Positions 24,680-34,057 of a DNA stretch of 64,000 nucleotides are shown in pieces. The translations under genes and the position numbers were made by a program. The notes under the pieces were generated by a model that saw only the letters and a program-made list of their open reading frames with translations, searched no databases and was not told where the DNA came from. The first letter of the stretch is position 1; every line of letters begins with the position of its first letter. The DNA comes from Alteribacter lacisalsi (GTDB lineage: Bacteria > Bacillota > Bacilli > Bacillales > Salisediminibacteriaceae): positions 1,240,001 to 1,304,000 of the forward strand of contig NZ_PDOF01000001.1 of the NCBI RefSeq assembly GCF_003226345.1, read 5' to 3'.

Positions 24680-27118
24680 GTGGAACAGGAAAAGGACCGT
24701 TACCTGGATCTGCCTCTTGAGGACGTAATCGGAGACAGGTTCGGGCGCTACAGTAAATACATCATCCAGGACCGGGCACTACCCGATGCCCGGGACGGTT
24801 TGAAACCTGTACAGAGACGAATTCTGTATGCCATGCATCACGACAGAAATACAGCCGACAAGCCGTTTCGAAAATCGGCTAAAACTGTCGGTAATGTAAT
24901 CGGGAACTATCACCCGCATGGAGATACATCAGTTTACGATGCAATGATCCGTCTCAGCCAGGACTGGAAAATGAGGCATCTGCTTGTGGGGATGCACGGT
25001 AACAACGGATCGATCGACGGTGATCCTCCTGCAGCGATGCGTTACACGGAGGCACGTCTGTCCAAAATTGCTTCAGAGATGCTTAAGGATATTGAGAAGG
25101 ACACGGTTGAGTTCATGCCCAACTTTGATGACTCTGATTCTGAGCCTGTGGTCCTTCCATCCCGATTTCCTAACCTACTTGTGAACGGATCAACAGGGAT
25201 TTCCAGCGGTTATGCAACGGACCTGCCTCCTCACAACCTCGGGGAGGTTATTAACGCTGCCATTATGCAGATGGAGAAGCCGGACTGTACTGTCGAAGAC
25301 CTCATGGAATACATAAAGGGGCCGGACTTCCCGACCGGGGGCATCATTCAGGGTGAAGAAGGTCTGAAGAAAGCCTACAGCACAGGAAAAGGAAAAATTG
25401 TTGTCCGCGGGCGCACGGAAATTGAAACGATGCGCGGTGGACGGGACCAGATTGTGATTGATGAAATACCTTATGAAATCAACAAAGCCAATCTCGTTAA
25501 AAAAATGGATGAACTCCGATTGGACCGCAAAGTGGATGGCATTGCGGAAGTAAGGGATGAAACGGACAGAACGGGCCTTCGGATCGTCATTGAACTAAAA
25601 AAGGATGCCGACGCTAAAGGGATTCTTACGTTCCTGTTTAAAAATACGGATCTTCAGATCACGTATAACTTCAACATGGTGGCAATCTACAGAAAAACGC
25701 CCCAGCAGCTGGGCTTAAAACAGCTTCTGGATGCCTATATCCAGCATCAGAAGGAAGTTGTCACACGCCGCACGGAGTTTGATCTGAAGAAAGCGAGAGA
25801 CCGACAGCATATTGTTGAAGGTCTTATCAAAGCGATCTCCATTCTTGACGATGTGATTGCAAAGATCCGCTCAAGTAAGGATAAAGCGGATGCAAAGCTG
25901 GGCATCCAGGAAACATTCGGTTTCACTGAACCACAGGCTGAAGCCATCGTTAACCTTCAGCTATACCGTCTTACCAATACCGATATCACCACGCTTCAGA
26001 AGGAAAGCGCAGAACTGATGAAGCAGATTGAAAAGCTCGCAGCCATTCTTTCAAGCGAAAAGAAACTGATTGGTGAAATAAAACGGGAGCTTCGGGCTAT
26101 TCGAAAGGAATATGCAGAGGAACGGCGGACCGTGGTTGAAAAAGAGATTGAAGATCTTAAAGTGAATCTTGAAGTGGTTGTTCCTTCAGAAGACGTCATG
26201 GTGACGGTGACGAAAGAAGGCTATGTGAAACGATCAAGCCTGAGGTCTTATTCTTCTTCAAAAGGGGAACCGCCTGGTATGAAAGAAACGGACCGACTTA
26301 TTGGTGAATTTGAGATTAATACAACAAATACACTGCTTCTGTTCACACGTCAGGGCTCTTATCTTTACATTCCTGTCCACCAGCTGCCGGACATTCGCTG
26401 GAAAGACAACGGCCAGCACGTGGCCAATATTGTGCAGATGGCAGCAGATGATGAAATCATAAAAGCGATTCCGATTCAATCATTCTCTGAAAAGCAGTAT
26501 CTGCTGTTTGTGACACAAAACGGAATGGTTAAACGGACCGCTCTTTCCGACTATAAAGCCCAGCGCCACTCACGTGCGCTCATGGCCGTTAAGGTTAAAA
26601 AAGAAGACCGTCTGACTGATGTTCATGTTACTGATGGCAGGTCACAGCTGTTCTTTGCCACCTGGATGGGATATGGTCTGTGGTTTGATGAAGACGAAGT
26701 CAGCATTACCGGGCAGCGTACAGCGGGAGTAAAAGCGGTTAACCTTAAACCGGATGATTTTGTTGTAAGTGGTCTTACTTTCTCACAGCAACGTATACCA
26801 TCTTTGTTTCTCATTACGCAGCGGGGAGCGTATAAGCGTATGAACCTCACTGCTTTTGATAAAACAACACGTGCGAAACGCGGGGTTGTGATGCTGAAAG
26901 AGCTAAAACGGCAGCCTCACCGCGTGATCCGTTTTTTTGCTCTTGAAGAGCCCTCCACCGTCTATATTCAAAGTAAAAAAGGTATAGTGGCTTCGGTTGA
27001 TTCAAGAAAAGCGAGAGCCAGTGACCGTTATACGAATGGGTCATTTATCTTTGATACCACAGAAGTGGGTCCTGTAGTGGAAGCCTGGTACGAAAAAGCT
27101 TCTGACTTAGAAGATTAA
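24680..27118 (+). CDS. parC: DNA topoisomerase IV subunit A (ParC)
   Basis: The 812-residue breakage-reunion subunit. The catalytic tyrosine is Tyr122 in AAMRYTEAR, and beta-pinwheel repeats fill the C-terminal third. In the quinolone-resistance region (HPHGDTSVYDAM) the usual Ser is Thr83 and the usual Glu is Asp87, conservative changes that could alter fluoroquinolone binding. It starts with GTG 24680 after GAGGAGGAG and is followed by a strong terminator. The GrlA/ParC rather than GyrA identity rests on pairing with parE and on synteny with yneT. Confidence 0.96.
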   Translation: MEQEKDRYLDLPLEDVIGDRFGRYSKYIIQDRALPDARDGLKPVQRRILYAMHHDRNTADKPFRKSAKTVGNVIGNYHPHGDTSVYDAMIRLSQDWKMRHLLVGMHGNNGSIDGDPPAAMRYTEARLSKIASEMLKDIEKDTVEFMPNFDDSDSEPVVLPSRFPNLLVNGSTGISSGYATDLPPHNLGEVINAAIMQMEKPDCTVEDLMEYIKGPDFPTGGIIQGEEGLKKAYSTGKGKIVVRGRTEIETMRGGRDQIVIDEIPYEINKANLVKKMDELRLDRKVDGIAEVRDETDRTGLRIVIELKKDADAKGILTFLFKNTDLQITYNFNMVAIYRKTPQQLGLKQLLDAYIQHQKEVVTRRTEFDLKKARDRQHIVEGLIKAISILDDVIAKIRSSKDKADAKLGIQETFGFTEPQAEAIVNLQLYRLTNTDITTLQKESAELMKQIEKLAAILSSEKKLIGEIKRELRAIRKEYAEERRTVVEKEIEDLKVNLEVVVPSEDVMVTVTKEGYVKRSSLRSYSSSKGEPPGMKETDRLIGEFEINTTNTLLLFTRQGSYLYIPVHQLPDIRWKDNGQHVANIVQMAADDEIIKAIPIQSFSEKQYLLFVTQNGMVKRTALSDYKAQRHSRALMAVKVKKEDRLTDVHVTDGRSQLFFATWMGYGLWFDEDEVSITGQRTAGVKAVNLKPDDFVVSGLTFSQQRIPSLFLITQRGAYKRMNLTAFDKTTRAKRGVVMLKELKRQPHRVIRFFALEEPSTVYIQSKKGIVASVDSRKARASDRYTNGSFIFDTTEVGPVVEAWYEKASDLED

Positions 27119-27165
27119 AACAGATATCCCTGATAAATTCAATTCAGCAGCTGCACACGCATCAA

Positions 27166-27197
27166 GCCCGGAAGAGCCAATCTTCCGGGCTTTTTTT
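27166..27197 (+). terminator. Terminator after parC
   Basis: GCCCGGAAGA (27166-27175) pairs perfectly with TCTTCCGGGC (27181-27190), followed by seven T. Confidence 0.92.
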
Positions 27198-27227
27198 GAT
27201 CAGAAAAAACATCTTTGGAAAATTGTG

Positions 27228-27256
27228 TTGACTTTGCACTGGGGAGTGTATATTAT
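27228..27256 (+). promoter_or_regulatory. SigA promoter of the ABC exporter operon
   Basis: TTGACT (27228-27233) and TATTAT (27251-27256) are separated by exactly 17 bases. Transcription would start near 27263. Confidence 0.75.
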
Positions 27257-27272
27257 CTTAATTGTACTAGTT

Positions 27273-27285
27273 AGTGTAATACACT
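27273..27285. promoter_or_regulatory. Palindromic operator downstream of the ABC promoter
   Basis: AGTGTAATACACT is an inverted repeat of AGTGT around AAT, located about 10 bases after the predicted transcription start. A related AGTGTAT half-site lies at 27245-27251 within the promoter spacer. A repressor binding here would block transcription. No regulator gene is adjacent. Confidence 0.5.
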
Positions 27286-27334
27286 CATAACACAGCATAC
27301 ATTAATAAAGATATTAGAACAGAAAGGAAGTAAG

Positions 27335-28042
27335 ATGATGATTAAAGCTGAGCACTTATATTACGCCTACGTAATCGGTAAAAAAGGAAAACAGACAGAG
27401 GTTCCTGTATTAAAAGATGTCAATTTTGAAATTGAGAAAGGAGAAGTAGTGGCTGTAGCAGGAAAAAGCGGTTCAGGAAAGTCCACATTGCTGAATCTTT
27501 TATCCGGATATATCCCGCCGGATTCCGGAATTATTACGATTAACGATAGAAACGTAACGGATCTCACTGAAAAAGAATGGGCTGCGTTCAGACTTGAGCA
27601 TTTCGGATTTGTTTTTCAGAACTATGAATTGATTCCCAGTCTTACAGCCTTTGAAAATGTCGAGCTGCCGCTAATACTTAAGGGAATCGACATGGATCAG
27701 AGAAAGACGCGGGTTGCAGCTTTGCTTCATGAAACCGGCCTTGAAAATCACAGCACACATTATCCAAACGAACTGTCAGGCGGGCAGCAGCAGAGAGTAT
27801 CGATCGCCCGTGCGCTGATTAATGAACCGGAAATCATTTTCGCTGATGAACCTACCGGCAGCCTGGATTCGGAAACAGAACAGGAAATCCTTAAACTGAT
27901 CGACAGTCTGAACAAAGAAAAAAACATTACGTTTGTCATTATTACCCATGATGAGGAAGTAGCTTCCCGGGCTGACCGGAAATTAACGTTATTTGACGGC
28001 GTGTTAAAGCAGGGAAGGGGGACGTACAGTGAAGCTCAGTGA
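27335..28042 (+). CDS. ABC transporter ATP-binding protein (MacB/LolD/YtrE type)
   Basis: The 235-residue ATPase has Walker A GKSGSGKST (residues about 46-54), the Q-loop in FVFQNYELIPSL, the signature LSGGQQQRVSIARAL, Walker B IIFADEPTG and the switch His in ITHDEE. The sequence is of the MacB/LolD class that powers FtsX-like permeases in extrusion of peptides or lipoproteins. AAAGGAAG precedes tandem ATG codons at 27335 and 27338. It overlaps the permease gene by 14 bases. Confidence 0.93.
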   Translation: MMIKAEHLYYAYVIGKKGKQTEVPVLKDVNFEIEKGEVVAVAGKSGSGKSTLLNLLSGYIPPDSGIITINDRNVTDLTEKEWAAFRLEHFGFVFQNYELIPSLTAFENVELPLILKGIDMDQRKTRVAALLHETGLENHSTHYPNELSGGQQQRVSIARALINEPEIIFADEPTGSLDSETEQEILKLIDSLNKEKNITFVIITHDEEVASRADRKLTLFDGVLKQGRGTYSEAQ

Positions 28043-29330
28043 TCAGATTCGATTCACCATCAGAAACATGAGGAAAAATAAACTGCGTATTTTCATGACC
28101 GTTCTTGCCACCACCATGGGCTCTGCCTTTTTAATTGTACTTGCTTCAGTAGGATTCGGGCTTCAGAACAGTTTGATTGAGGAAGCGTCCAGCCACCAGC
28201 CGCTCACTCAGATACAGCTCTGGGAAAAGCACGAAGATGGTGTACATCAGGAAATAGATGAACAGATGATCGAAGAAATAAAAGCAATGGAACATATTAA
28301 AACGGTCGTGCCGAGAAGTACTGTTTTTCAGATGGATGTATACCCCTCGATTTCACTTGGGGATTACCAATCCGGCGGAGATGTAATCGTAACGGACTTT
28401 GAAGCGGAAGAGGAATCGAATCTGTCCCTTTCCGATGGCCGATTTCCGGAATCCGAAAACGAAATACTAGCAGGGTACCATTTCAGTGATTCCCTGATTT
28501 CTCCGGAAACGGCAGAAGAACAGGCTGAACAGGATGATCCCTACGTATACGAAGCCGAAGGGGACTACACCGGTTCTGTGCTGGGTCAGGAAGTTACCAT
28601 AAGCTTCGTGGACTGGGAAAGCGGGGATATAGTAGAAGAAGAAACGTTTACGATTGCTGGTATAACAGAAGCGCCGGCGAGAGACTGGAGCCGGGATGGC
28701 AATCTCTACGTGGCAGGTGAATTTCGGGAGCAGTTTATGGGGTTAACCGGCCAGGATCTCATGTACACAGATATAAATGCGCATGTTACTAGTGTTGAAC
28801 ACGTAGAGAACGTTACGAATGATTTAAAGGAGCAGGGGTACAGTGTCTATTCCATTTCCGAAGAACTGAGCAGTATGAATATGTTCTTTAACGCGTTGAA
28901 AGCCGGGCTCATTTTCGTTGGAACCATTGCCGTTCTAATTGCCTCTATTGGTATTTTTAATACGATGACAATGGCGGTTACAGAGCGGACCCATGAGATT
29001 GGCGTAATGAAAGCACTTGGGGCTGATCCGTCCAGTATCAGAAGAATGTTTCTGATGGAAAGCAGTGCAATCGGCTTCATGGGAGCGTTGTTTGGTGTCA
29101 TGATTGCCTATATTGTCAGTATCGGTGCCAATCTTATTATCCCTTCAATATTGGCTTCAACTACAGGATCAGAAACAGAAACATTTAATATTACGTTCTC
29201 CGCTATTACACCGGAACTGGTGCTGACAGCCACTGCCATCAGCGTATCTGTAGCGATGATTTCAGGGTACCGGCCTGCATTAAGAGCAACTAAGGTAAAT
29301 GTGCTGAGTGCCCTTCGGCGTGAAGCGTAA
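28029..29330 (+). CDS. ABC transporter permease (MacB/FtsX family)
   Basis: The 433-residue permease has one N-terminal membrane helix (about residues 20-45), an extracytoplasmic acidic domain of about 220 residues, and three C-terminal helices with the FtsX motif TERTHEIGVMKALGADPSSI. This topology fits mechanotransmission-type exporters such as MacB or BceB-like relatives. The start is GTG 28029 after AAGGGGG, inside the end of the ATPase gene. The substrate is unknown; a resistance or stress role is plausible given the operator upstream. Confidence 0.9.
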   Translation: MKLSDQIRFTIRNMRKNKLRIFMTVLATTMGSAFLIVLASVGFGLQNSLIEEASSHQPLTQIQLWEKHEDGVHQEIDEQMIEEIKAMEHIKTVVPRSTVFQMDVYPSISLGDYQSGGDVIVTDFEAEEESNLSLSDGRFPESENEILAGYHFSDSLISPETAEEQAEQDDPYVYEAEGDYTGSVLGQEVTISFVDWESGDIVEEETFTIAGITEAPARDWSRDGNLYVAGEFREQFMGLTGQDLMYTDINAHVTSVEHVENVTNDLKEQGYSVYSISEELSSMNMFFNALKAGLIFVGTIAVLIASIGIFNTMTMAVTERTHEIGVMKALGADPSSIRRMFLMESSAIGFMGALFGVMIAYIVSIGANLIIPSILASTTGSETETFNITFSAITPELVLTATAISVSVAMISGYRPALRATKVNVLSALRREA

Positions 29331-29380
29331 TACTAAAGGCTATGGAAATATAGTAATTAAGTGATTTTACTAGTAAATAA

Positions 29381-29433
29381 GAAGGAAGGGGAGCGAACAT
29401 ACTGCTTAATAATGTTCAGTTCTCCTTCTTTTT
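29381..29433 (+). terminator. Terminator of the ABC exporter operon
   Basis: GAAGGAAGGGGAGCGAACAT (29381-29400) pairs with ATGTTCAGTTCTCCTTC (29412-29428) with small bulges, followed by T residues. Confidence 0.8.
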
Positions 29434-29555
29434 ACCCTGAATATTAACCGGTAATTTACATATAGGTTACAGTGTGATGACAAAGGGAACGAAAGACCTA
29501 AATTGTGATACATTTAATCTGAATACTATTCTGGAAAAGATTTGAGGTCTGAGTT

Positions 29556-30140
29556 ATGCTCCAAACCATTATTCGAACCATAGAACAAGAAGATCTTCAA
29601 ATGCTTAAGGCAGCTTTTTTGACACGAGGCATACACCGTAATTCGGATTATTTTGAGCAATGTCTGGAAGAAAACAGGTACGGAAGCCGCATTACGCTTT
29701 TGGCGTTTCACCGGAATGAGCTGGCGGGCTGCTGCCAGATGATCTGTGAATCGGACTACAGCAAATTTAACAGCCAGAGCATACCGGAAATAAATGATCT
29801 GATTGTTTTCCCTGAATTCAGGCGAAATGGAATAGCAACAGTAATGATGGATGAACTTGAAAGAATTGCAGCAAAGCATCATCACAAAGTCGGACTCGGA
29901 GTTGGACTTTATAAAGACTACAGTACAGCTATGTATCTTTATTTAAAACGGGGATATCTGCCGGATCAGGAAGGTCTGGTTTATAAGAATGAGCCAGCTG
30001 AACCAGGCACCAGCGTTCAGGTTGATGACGATTTGCTTTTATATTTCGTACTGCCGTTAAAAAACAATGAGGAGTATCACAAACAAAGAAATCATAATGA
30101 TCTGATTGAATTGAATGAAACCAGCCGGGGCCGGGATTGA
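29556..30140 (+). CDS. GNAT-family N-acetyltransferase
   Basis: The 194-residue protein has the acetyl-CoA-binding motif A of GNAT enzymes, FPEFRRNGIATVMMDELE (residues about 88-105), preceded by the beta strand INDLIVFP and followed by AMYLYLKRGYLP. The acceptor cannot be predicted. The ribosome site is weak (GAGGTCTGAG). The last 40 residues are a polar tail beyond the fold. It stands alone with its own terminator. Confidence 0.82.
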   Translation: MLQTIIRTIEQEDLQMLKAAFLTRGIHRNSDYFEQCLEENRYGSRITLLAFHRNELAGCCQMICESDYSKFNSQSIPEINDLIVFPEFRRNGIATVMMDELERIAAKHHHKVGLGVGLYKDYSTAMYLYLKRGYLPDQEGLVYKNEPAEPGTSVQVDDDLLLYFVLPLKNNEEYHKQRNHNDLIELNETSRGRD

Positions 30141-30159
30141 TTATCATTCCGGCTTTTTT
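30130..30159 (+). terminator. Terminator of the GNAT gene
   Basis: GCCGGGAT (30130-30137) pairs with ATTCCGGC (30146-30153), followed by six T. The hairpin overlaps the end of the coding sequence. Confidence 0.75.
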
Positions 30160-30485
<326 letters not shown>

Positions 30486-31112
30486 TCATTTTAAATTTGT
30501 AACAAATCGCCCTTTTTCTTTTCCATCCCAGATCAGAATAAACTCATCACCGTCTTCGGTTTTTCCCACACCTTCTGGCGTTCCGGTAAAAATCAGATCC
30601 CCCTGATCCAGTCCGAAATTCTCATCACATTCCTTAATCAGTTCATGAAAATCAAAAATCATATTTTCGGCTTTTCCCTGCTGAACGGTTTCGTTGTTTT
30701 TCACGAGCGAAAATTCCGTGTTTCTGCATATGTCTGTTCCCGGATAGTCCCAGAAATCCGTTACAACAGCAGCATTTTTAAAGCCTTTCGCTCTTAGCCA
30801 AGGCTGGCCGTTCTGCTTAAGTTTCGTCTGTACCTCACGCAGTGTAAAATCAATGCCGAGCGCAATTTTACCGACCACATCCTCGACTTTAAATTCAGGG
30901 TCAGGTTTTTTATCAATATAAAGAACGATTTCTGTCTCAAAATGAATCTCACCTTTATCAGCAGGAAGTTCAATCGGGTTTCCGTCTGTTTTAACAAAGC
31001 TGTGAGTGGGTTTAGAGAATATGAGCGGCTCTTCGGGTACACGGTTGCCCATTTCTGCTGCGTGTTTCACGTAATTTAGTCCAATACAGTAGATATTTCT
31101 GATATGCGTCAA
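30486..31112 (-). CDS. Fumarylacetoacetate hydrolase-family protein
   Basis: The 208-residue protein is a short member of the FAH family, near acylpyruvases (FAHD1). It begins NIYCIGLNYVKHAAEMG and has the metal ligands in GEIHFETEIVLYI (two Glu) and the Asp in GIDFTLREVQ. These enzymes cleave C-C bonds in acylpyruvates or decarboxylate oxaloacetate with Mg2+ or Mn2+. No catabolic pathway genes lie nearby, so a housekeeping role in metabolite repair is likely (inference). The promoter region is shared with the divergent SDR gene. Confidence 0.87.
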   Translation of the reverse strand: MTHIRNIYCIGLNYVKHAAEMGNRVPEEPLIFSKPTHSFVKTDGNPIELPADKGEIHFETEIVLYIDKKPDPEFKVEDVVGKIALGIDFTLREVQTKLKQNGQPWLRAKGFKNAAVVTDFWDYPGTDICRNTEFSLVKNNETVQQGKAENMIFDFHELIKECDENFGLDQGDLIFTGTPEGVGKTEDGDEFILIWDGKEKGRFVTNLK

Positions 31113-31201
31113 TTTAAAACACTCCTTTTTGATTTTTGAATCTGTTTAAGGAAAAGGAATAAGGGAAATCCATTGATAGATTGAACTAAAGGAGGATGAA
31201 T

Positions 31202-32002
31202 ATGACAGTCTTTCACCCTGAAGCTCTCACTGGCAAACATATTCTGGTCACCGGTGCCACAGGCGGGATTGGACTGGAAACAGCAAAACTTGCTGCCGTT
31301 TCCGGTGCCCATGTAACCATTACAGGAAGAAATGAGGAAAAACTCGACCGGATCGAAAAAGAGATTGCTGAATTAAATCCTGTCGGAACCATCGCTTCTG
31401 TCCGATGTGATCTCACAATAGAACAGGACCGCCACGATTTAATCCGCAAAGCTGTTAAAACATCCGGTCCAATTACAGGCCTTGTAAATTCTGCAGGTAC
31501 CGCAGGCGGTAATACGGTTAAGGATCTCTCTGAGGACGATGTGAGATCGATTATGGAACTGAACTTTACCTCCACCCTTCTTCTCACCCAGCTCGTTTAC
31601 AGACAGATGATTGAACTGGATAAAGGTGCCATTGTAAACGTCTCCTCTTTATCTGGACTCAGAGGCACTTATGGCAACAGTGCCTACAGTGCATCGAAAT
31701 TTGCTCTCACAGGCTTTACCCAGTCCTTTGCTGTAGAAGCCATTGAAGATAATATACGCGTAAACGCGGTTTGCCCTGGTTTTGTTAATACGGAAATGGC
31801 CCGCGGGGCATTTCAGAGGAAAGCTGACAGAAATGGCCGATCGTATGAGGAGGAGAAAAAAGCGATTGAGAAAGGCCTCCCTTCTGGACGGCTGACTGAA
31901 CCGGAAGAAGTTGCCCGTACGATTCTGTTCCTCCTTACAGATGCAGCCGGAAACATAATCGGAGAATCAGTTAAAATATCCGGTGGAAGTGTGATGCGAT
32001 AA
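31202..32002 (+). CDS. Short-chain dehydrogenase/reductase
   Basis: The 266-residue oxidoreductase has the NAD(P)-binding TGATGGIG (residues about 16-23), NSAG, the catalytic Ser in NVSSLSG, and YSASK with Tyr and Lys, followed by the classical NAVCPGFVNTEM. It is of the 3-oxoacyl-ACP reductase-like group, with the substrate unknown. ATG 31202 is preferred over ATG 31196 because AAAGGAGG lies seven bases before it. It is divergent from the FAH-family gene. Confidence 0.92.
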   Translation: MTVFHPEALTGKHILVTGATGGIGLETAKLAAVSGAHVTITGRNEEKLDRIEKEIAELNPVGTIASVRCDLTIEQDRHDLIRKAVKTSGPITGLVNSAGTAGGNTVKDLSEDDVRSIMELNFTSTLLLTQLVYRQMIELDKGAIVNVSSLSGLRGTYGNSAYSASKFALTGFTQSFAVEAIEDNIRVNAVCPGFVNTEMARGAFQRKADRNGRSYEEEKKAIEKGLPSGRLTEPEEVARTILFLLTDAAGNIIGESVKISGGSVMR

Positions 32003-32030
32003 AAAAAGCAGGATGATTGTGCACATTAAA

Positions 32031-32054
32031 GCGGCCGTAATGGCCGTTTTTTTT
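32031..32054 (+). terminator. Terminator of the SDR gene
   Basis: A short GC-rich stem CGGCC/GGCCG around GTAAT is followed by eight T. Confidence 0.6.
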
Positions 32055-32245
32055 CGTACTGATGAAGACACGCCTCCCCCCTAACGGGCCCCCGCATCCG
32101 GCAGGTATCCATATCAAGAAAGCTAAATAATGCACAATAAGTCAGTTTAATGTACGAAATCTTTAATTTCTTTTTTTGTGATATTTTTTGAATAAATACG
32201 GTAGTTGAAATATTTAAACAGAAAGGATATAGATGCCTTTTCTTT

Positions 32246-33007
32246 TTATCCTTCCTGCTGCCCCGCCTTTATCGCAAGTTCTATGGCTTCGGCCACACCG
32301 TGTTCCAGATTTGTTGATGTCACGTAATCCGCCTGTTTTTTCACGTAATCCTGCGCATTCCCCATCGCTACACCAATCCCCGCCTCTTTAATCATAGCCA
32401 GATCATTCAGGCTGTCGCCGACCGCCATTACTTCGTTCATCGTAATTCCGAGCCGTTTACAGACTTTCTTAAGAGCATAGGCTTTATTAATACCGGCTGC
32501 ATTAATTTCAAGGTTTGTCAGACTTGAATTTGTAATTTCAAGTTCTTTTTCGGCCGTCAGAAGAGATTTGATTTTTTCTCTTACCTCATCTTCCTTCACA
32601 TCAAAGCCAAATTTCATCCATTCATGATCGTGAAGGTTTTCAGGAAGTTCTGCATTCCACACCTGATCAACAGAAGCAGCCCAGAAATGTGTGCCGTGCT
32701 CATCCGTTAAATCTCTCATCAGTTCAACGAACTTCACATCCAGAAGCTGCCGCTCCACCAGTTCACCTCGGGAGTGCCAGATTTCGCTTCCGTTTACCGT
32801 TATAAGATAAGATTTCAAGCCTAGTTCTTCTGCGTATTTTCCGGCAGTGAGCATCATTCTCCCCGTACTGAGCACAACGTCAATGCTGTGATCATGAGCA
32901 CGCTGAATCGCCTCTGTATTTTCTTTTGAAACATCCATATTATTGCCTAAAAGCGTTCCGTCCATATCAAGAGCAATCAGTTTAATTGGTTTGTCTGGAA
33001 ATGTCAT
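32246..33007 (-). CDS. HAD-superfamily Cof-type phosphatase
   Basis: The 253-residue protein is a HAD hydrolase of class IIB. Motif I is LDMDGTLL (Asp nucleophile near residue 13), motif II the Ser/Thr in VVLSTGR, motif III a distant Lys, and motif IV VGDSLNDLAMI. Such enzymes dephosphorylate sugar phosphates, FMN or pyridoxal phosphate. ATG 33007 is chosen because it has an AGGTG site; a GTG three codons earlier is possible. A second, different Cof-type gene is at 57431-58225. Confidence 0.9.
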   Translation of the reverse strand: MTFPDKPIKLIALDMDGTLLGNNMDVSKENTEAIQRAHDHSIDVVLSTGRMMLTAGKYAEELGLKSYLITVNGSEIWHSRGELVERQLLDVKFVELMRDLTDEHGTHFWAASVDQVWNAELPENLHDHEWMKFGFDVKEDEVREKIKSLLTAEKELEITNSSLTNLEINAAGINKAYALKKVCKRLGITMNEVMAVGDSLNDLAMIKEAGIGVAMGNAQDYVKKQADYVTSTNLEHGVAEAIELAIKAGQQEG

Positions 33008-33173
33008 GGTGTTCACCTGTCCTTTAATGAATGTCTAATCTGTTGATTTGCCTGATTAATTTATTTGTACCTCTCTACTCTACATGAACCGGGTAAAAAA
33101 ATGAAATGTTTCACGCCTCACATACATAGTTATCAGCTATACCGGCTTTCCTGACGGAAGGAGCTGATGATAC

Positions 33174-33917
33174 ATGATCCGAATTAATCAGGAGAGGCTT
33201 CGAATTGATACGCTGAACATGAGCAGTCTGAGTCCCGAGCAGCAGCGTATTCTCAGACTGATGGACGGGTACCGTGAAGTATTTGACTATGCTTCACTCC
33301 ATGAGCTGTTTTTTGAGTTGTATCTGCGAGTGCATATTTTGAGAGCATCCTACCTGCTGAACGAAAGCGGTGCTTCATTTGCCACATTTACCACTTCTTT
33401 TTGTAATGACTATCTCTGGTACAGGACAGGACGCGGCGGTTTTTATTTGAGGCCCGGTGTTCCGACTCACATTGGTCTGAATGATATTTTCACGAACGGT
33501 TCCCTCTATGCGTTTGAATGTGCAGTGGCAATCGTGATCGTATTCTACAAAGCGGTACTCGATGCGCTCGGCCCGTCGGTATTTAACCGGCTTTTTCCTC
33601 ACATGTATCTGTTCTCATGGGAGGCGGATAGTTCTCTAGGCATGCATGCTCACGTGAGTTCAGATTATATTCCGGGTGACTGTGTGTACTTTGAAAACCC
33701 TGATTTTAATCGTGCCACTCCTGAATGGCGCGGGGAGAATGCCATCCTGATGAACGTGGATCTTTATTTTGGCCACGGAATCGGCATTGTCGATTCAAAA
33801 ACGATTATAGGGTTTCTAAACGACAAACGAATGCCGAATGCACGCCGATCCGCATTTCTGAACAACTTTATTGTCCGCCCCAATTTCCGTTACTTAAGCC
33901 AGTTTTACAGACCGTAA
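33174..33917 (+). CDS. tgl: Spore protein-glutamine gamma-glutamyltransferase
   Basis: The 247-residue protein is the Bacillus spore transglutaminase, which crosslinks coat proteins through Gln-Lys bonds late in sporulation. The catalytic Cys116 sits in YAFECAVA, exactly at the position reported for B. subtilis Tgl; the other active-site residues appear as Glu188 in RGENAI and His201 in YFGHGIG. Length matches the usual 245. It stands alone between a HAD gene and a strong terminator. With CotD and the ger operons it supports an endospore former. Confidence 0.94.
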   Translation: MIRINQERLRIDTLNMSSLSPEQQRILRLMDGYREVFDYASLHELFFELYLRVHILRASYLLNESGASFATFTTSFCNDYLWYRTGRGGFYLRPGVPTHIGLNDIFTNGSLYAFECAVAIVIVFYKAVLDALGPSVFNRLFPHMYLFSWEADSSLGMHAHVSSDYIPGDCVYFENPDFNRATPEWRGENAILMNVDLYFGHGIGIVDSKTIIGFLNDKRMPNARRSAFLNNFIVRPNFRYLSQFYRP

Positions 33918-33954
33918 TATCAGAGTGAACGAGTCATCACGGATAGGAACATAC

Positions 33955-33983
33955 AAAAACCGGCACACATGTACCGGTTTTTT
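33955..33983 (+). terminator. Terminator after tgl
   Basis: AAAAACCGG (33955-33963) pairs with CCGGTTTTT (33974-33982) around a 10-base loop. Confidence 0.85.
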
Positions 33984-34002
33984 GTCCTGCAAACTGTTAT
34001 CG

Positions 34003-34014
34003 ATGTTCGAACAT
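34003..34014. promoter_or_regulatory. Perfect 12-bp palindrome in a promoter spacer
   Basis: ATGTTCGAACAT is a perfect palindrome between a poor -35 (TTATCG, 33997-34002) and a good -10 (TATAGT, 34021-34026), 18 bases apart. It lies 44 bases before the 84-residue gene. The half-sites are in the opposite order to a LexA box, so another regulator is implied. Confidence 0.45.
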
Positions 34015-34057
34015 TTATGCTATAGTAGATAGAAAATAATCACTGGAGGGATTGCCT

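Noticed and set aside
34003-34014. TTCGAA palindrome considered as LexA box
   Set aside because: The half-sites are GTTC then GAAC with no gap, the reverse order of GAAC-N4-GTTC.
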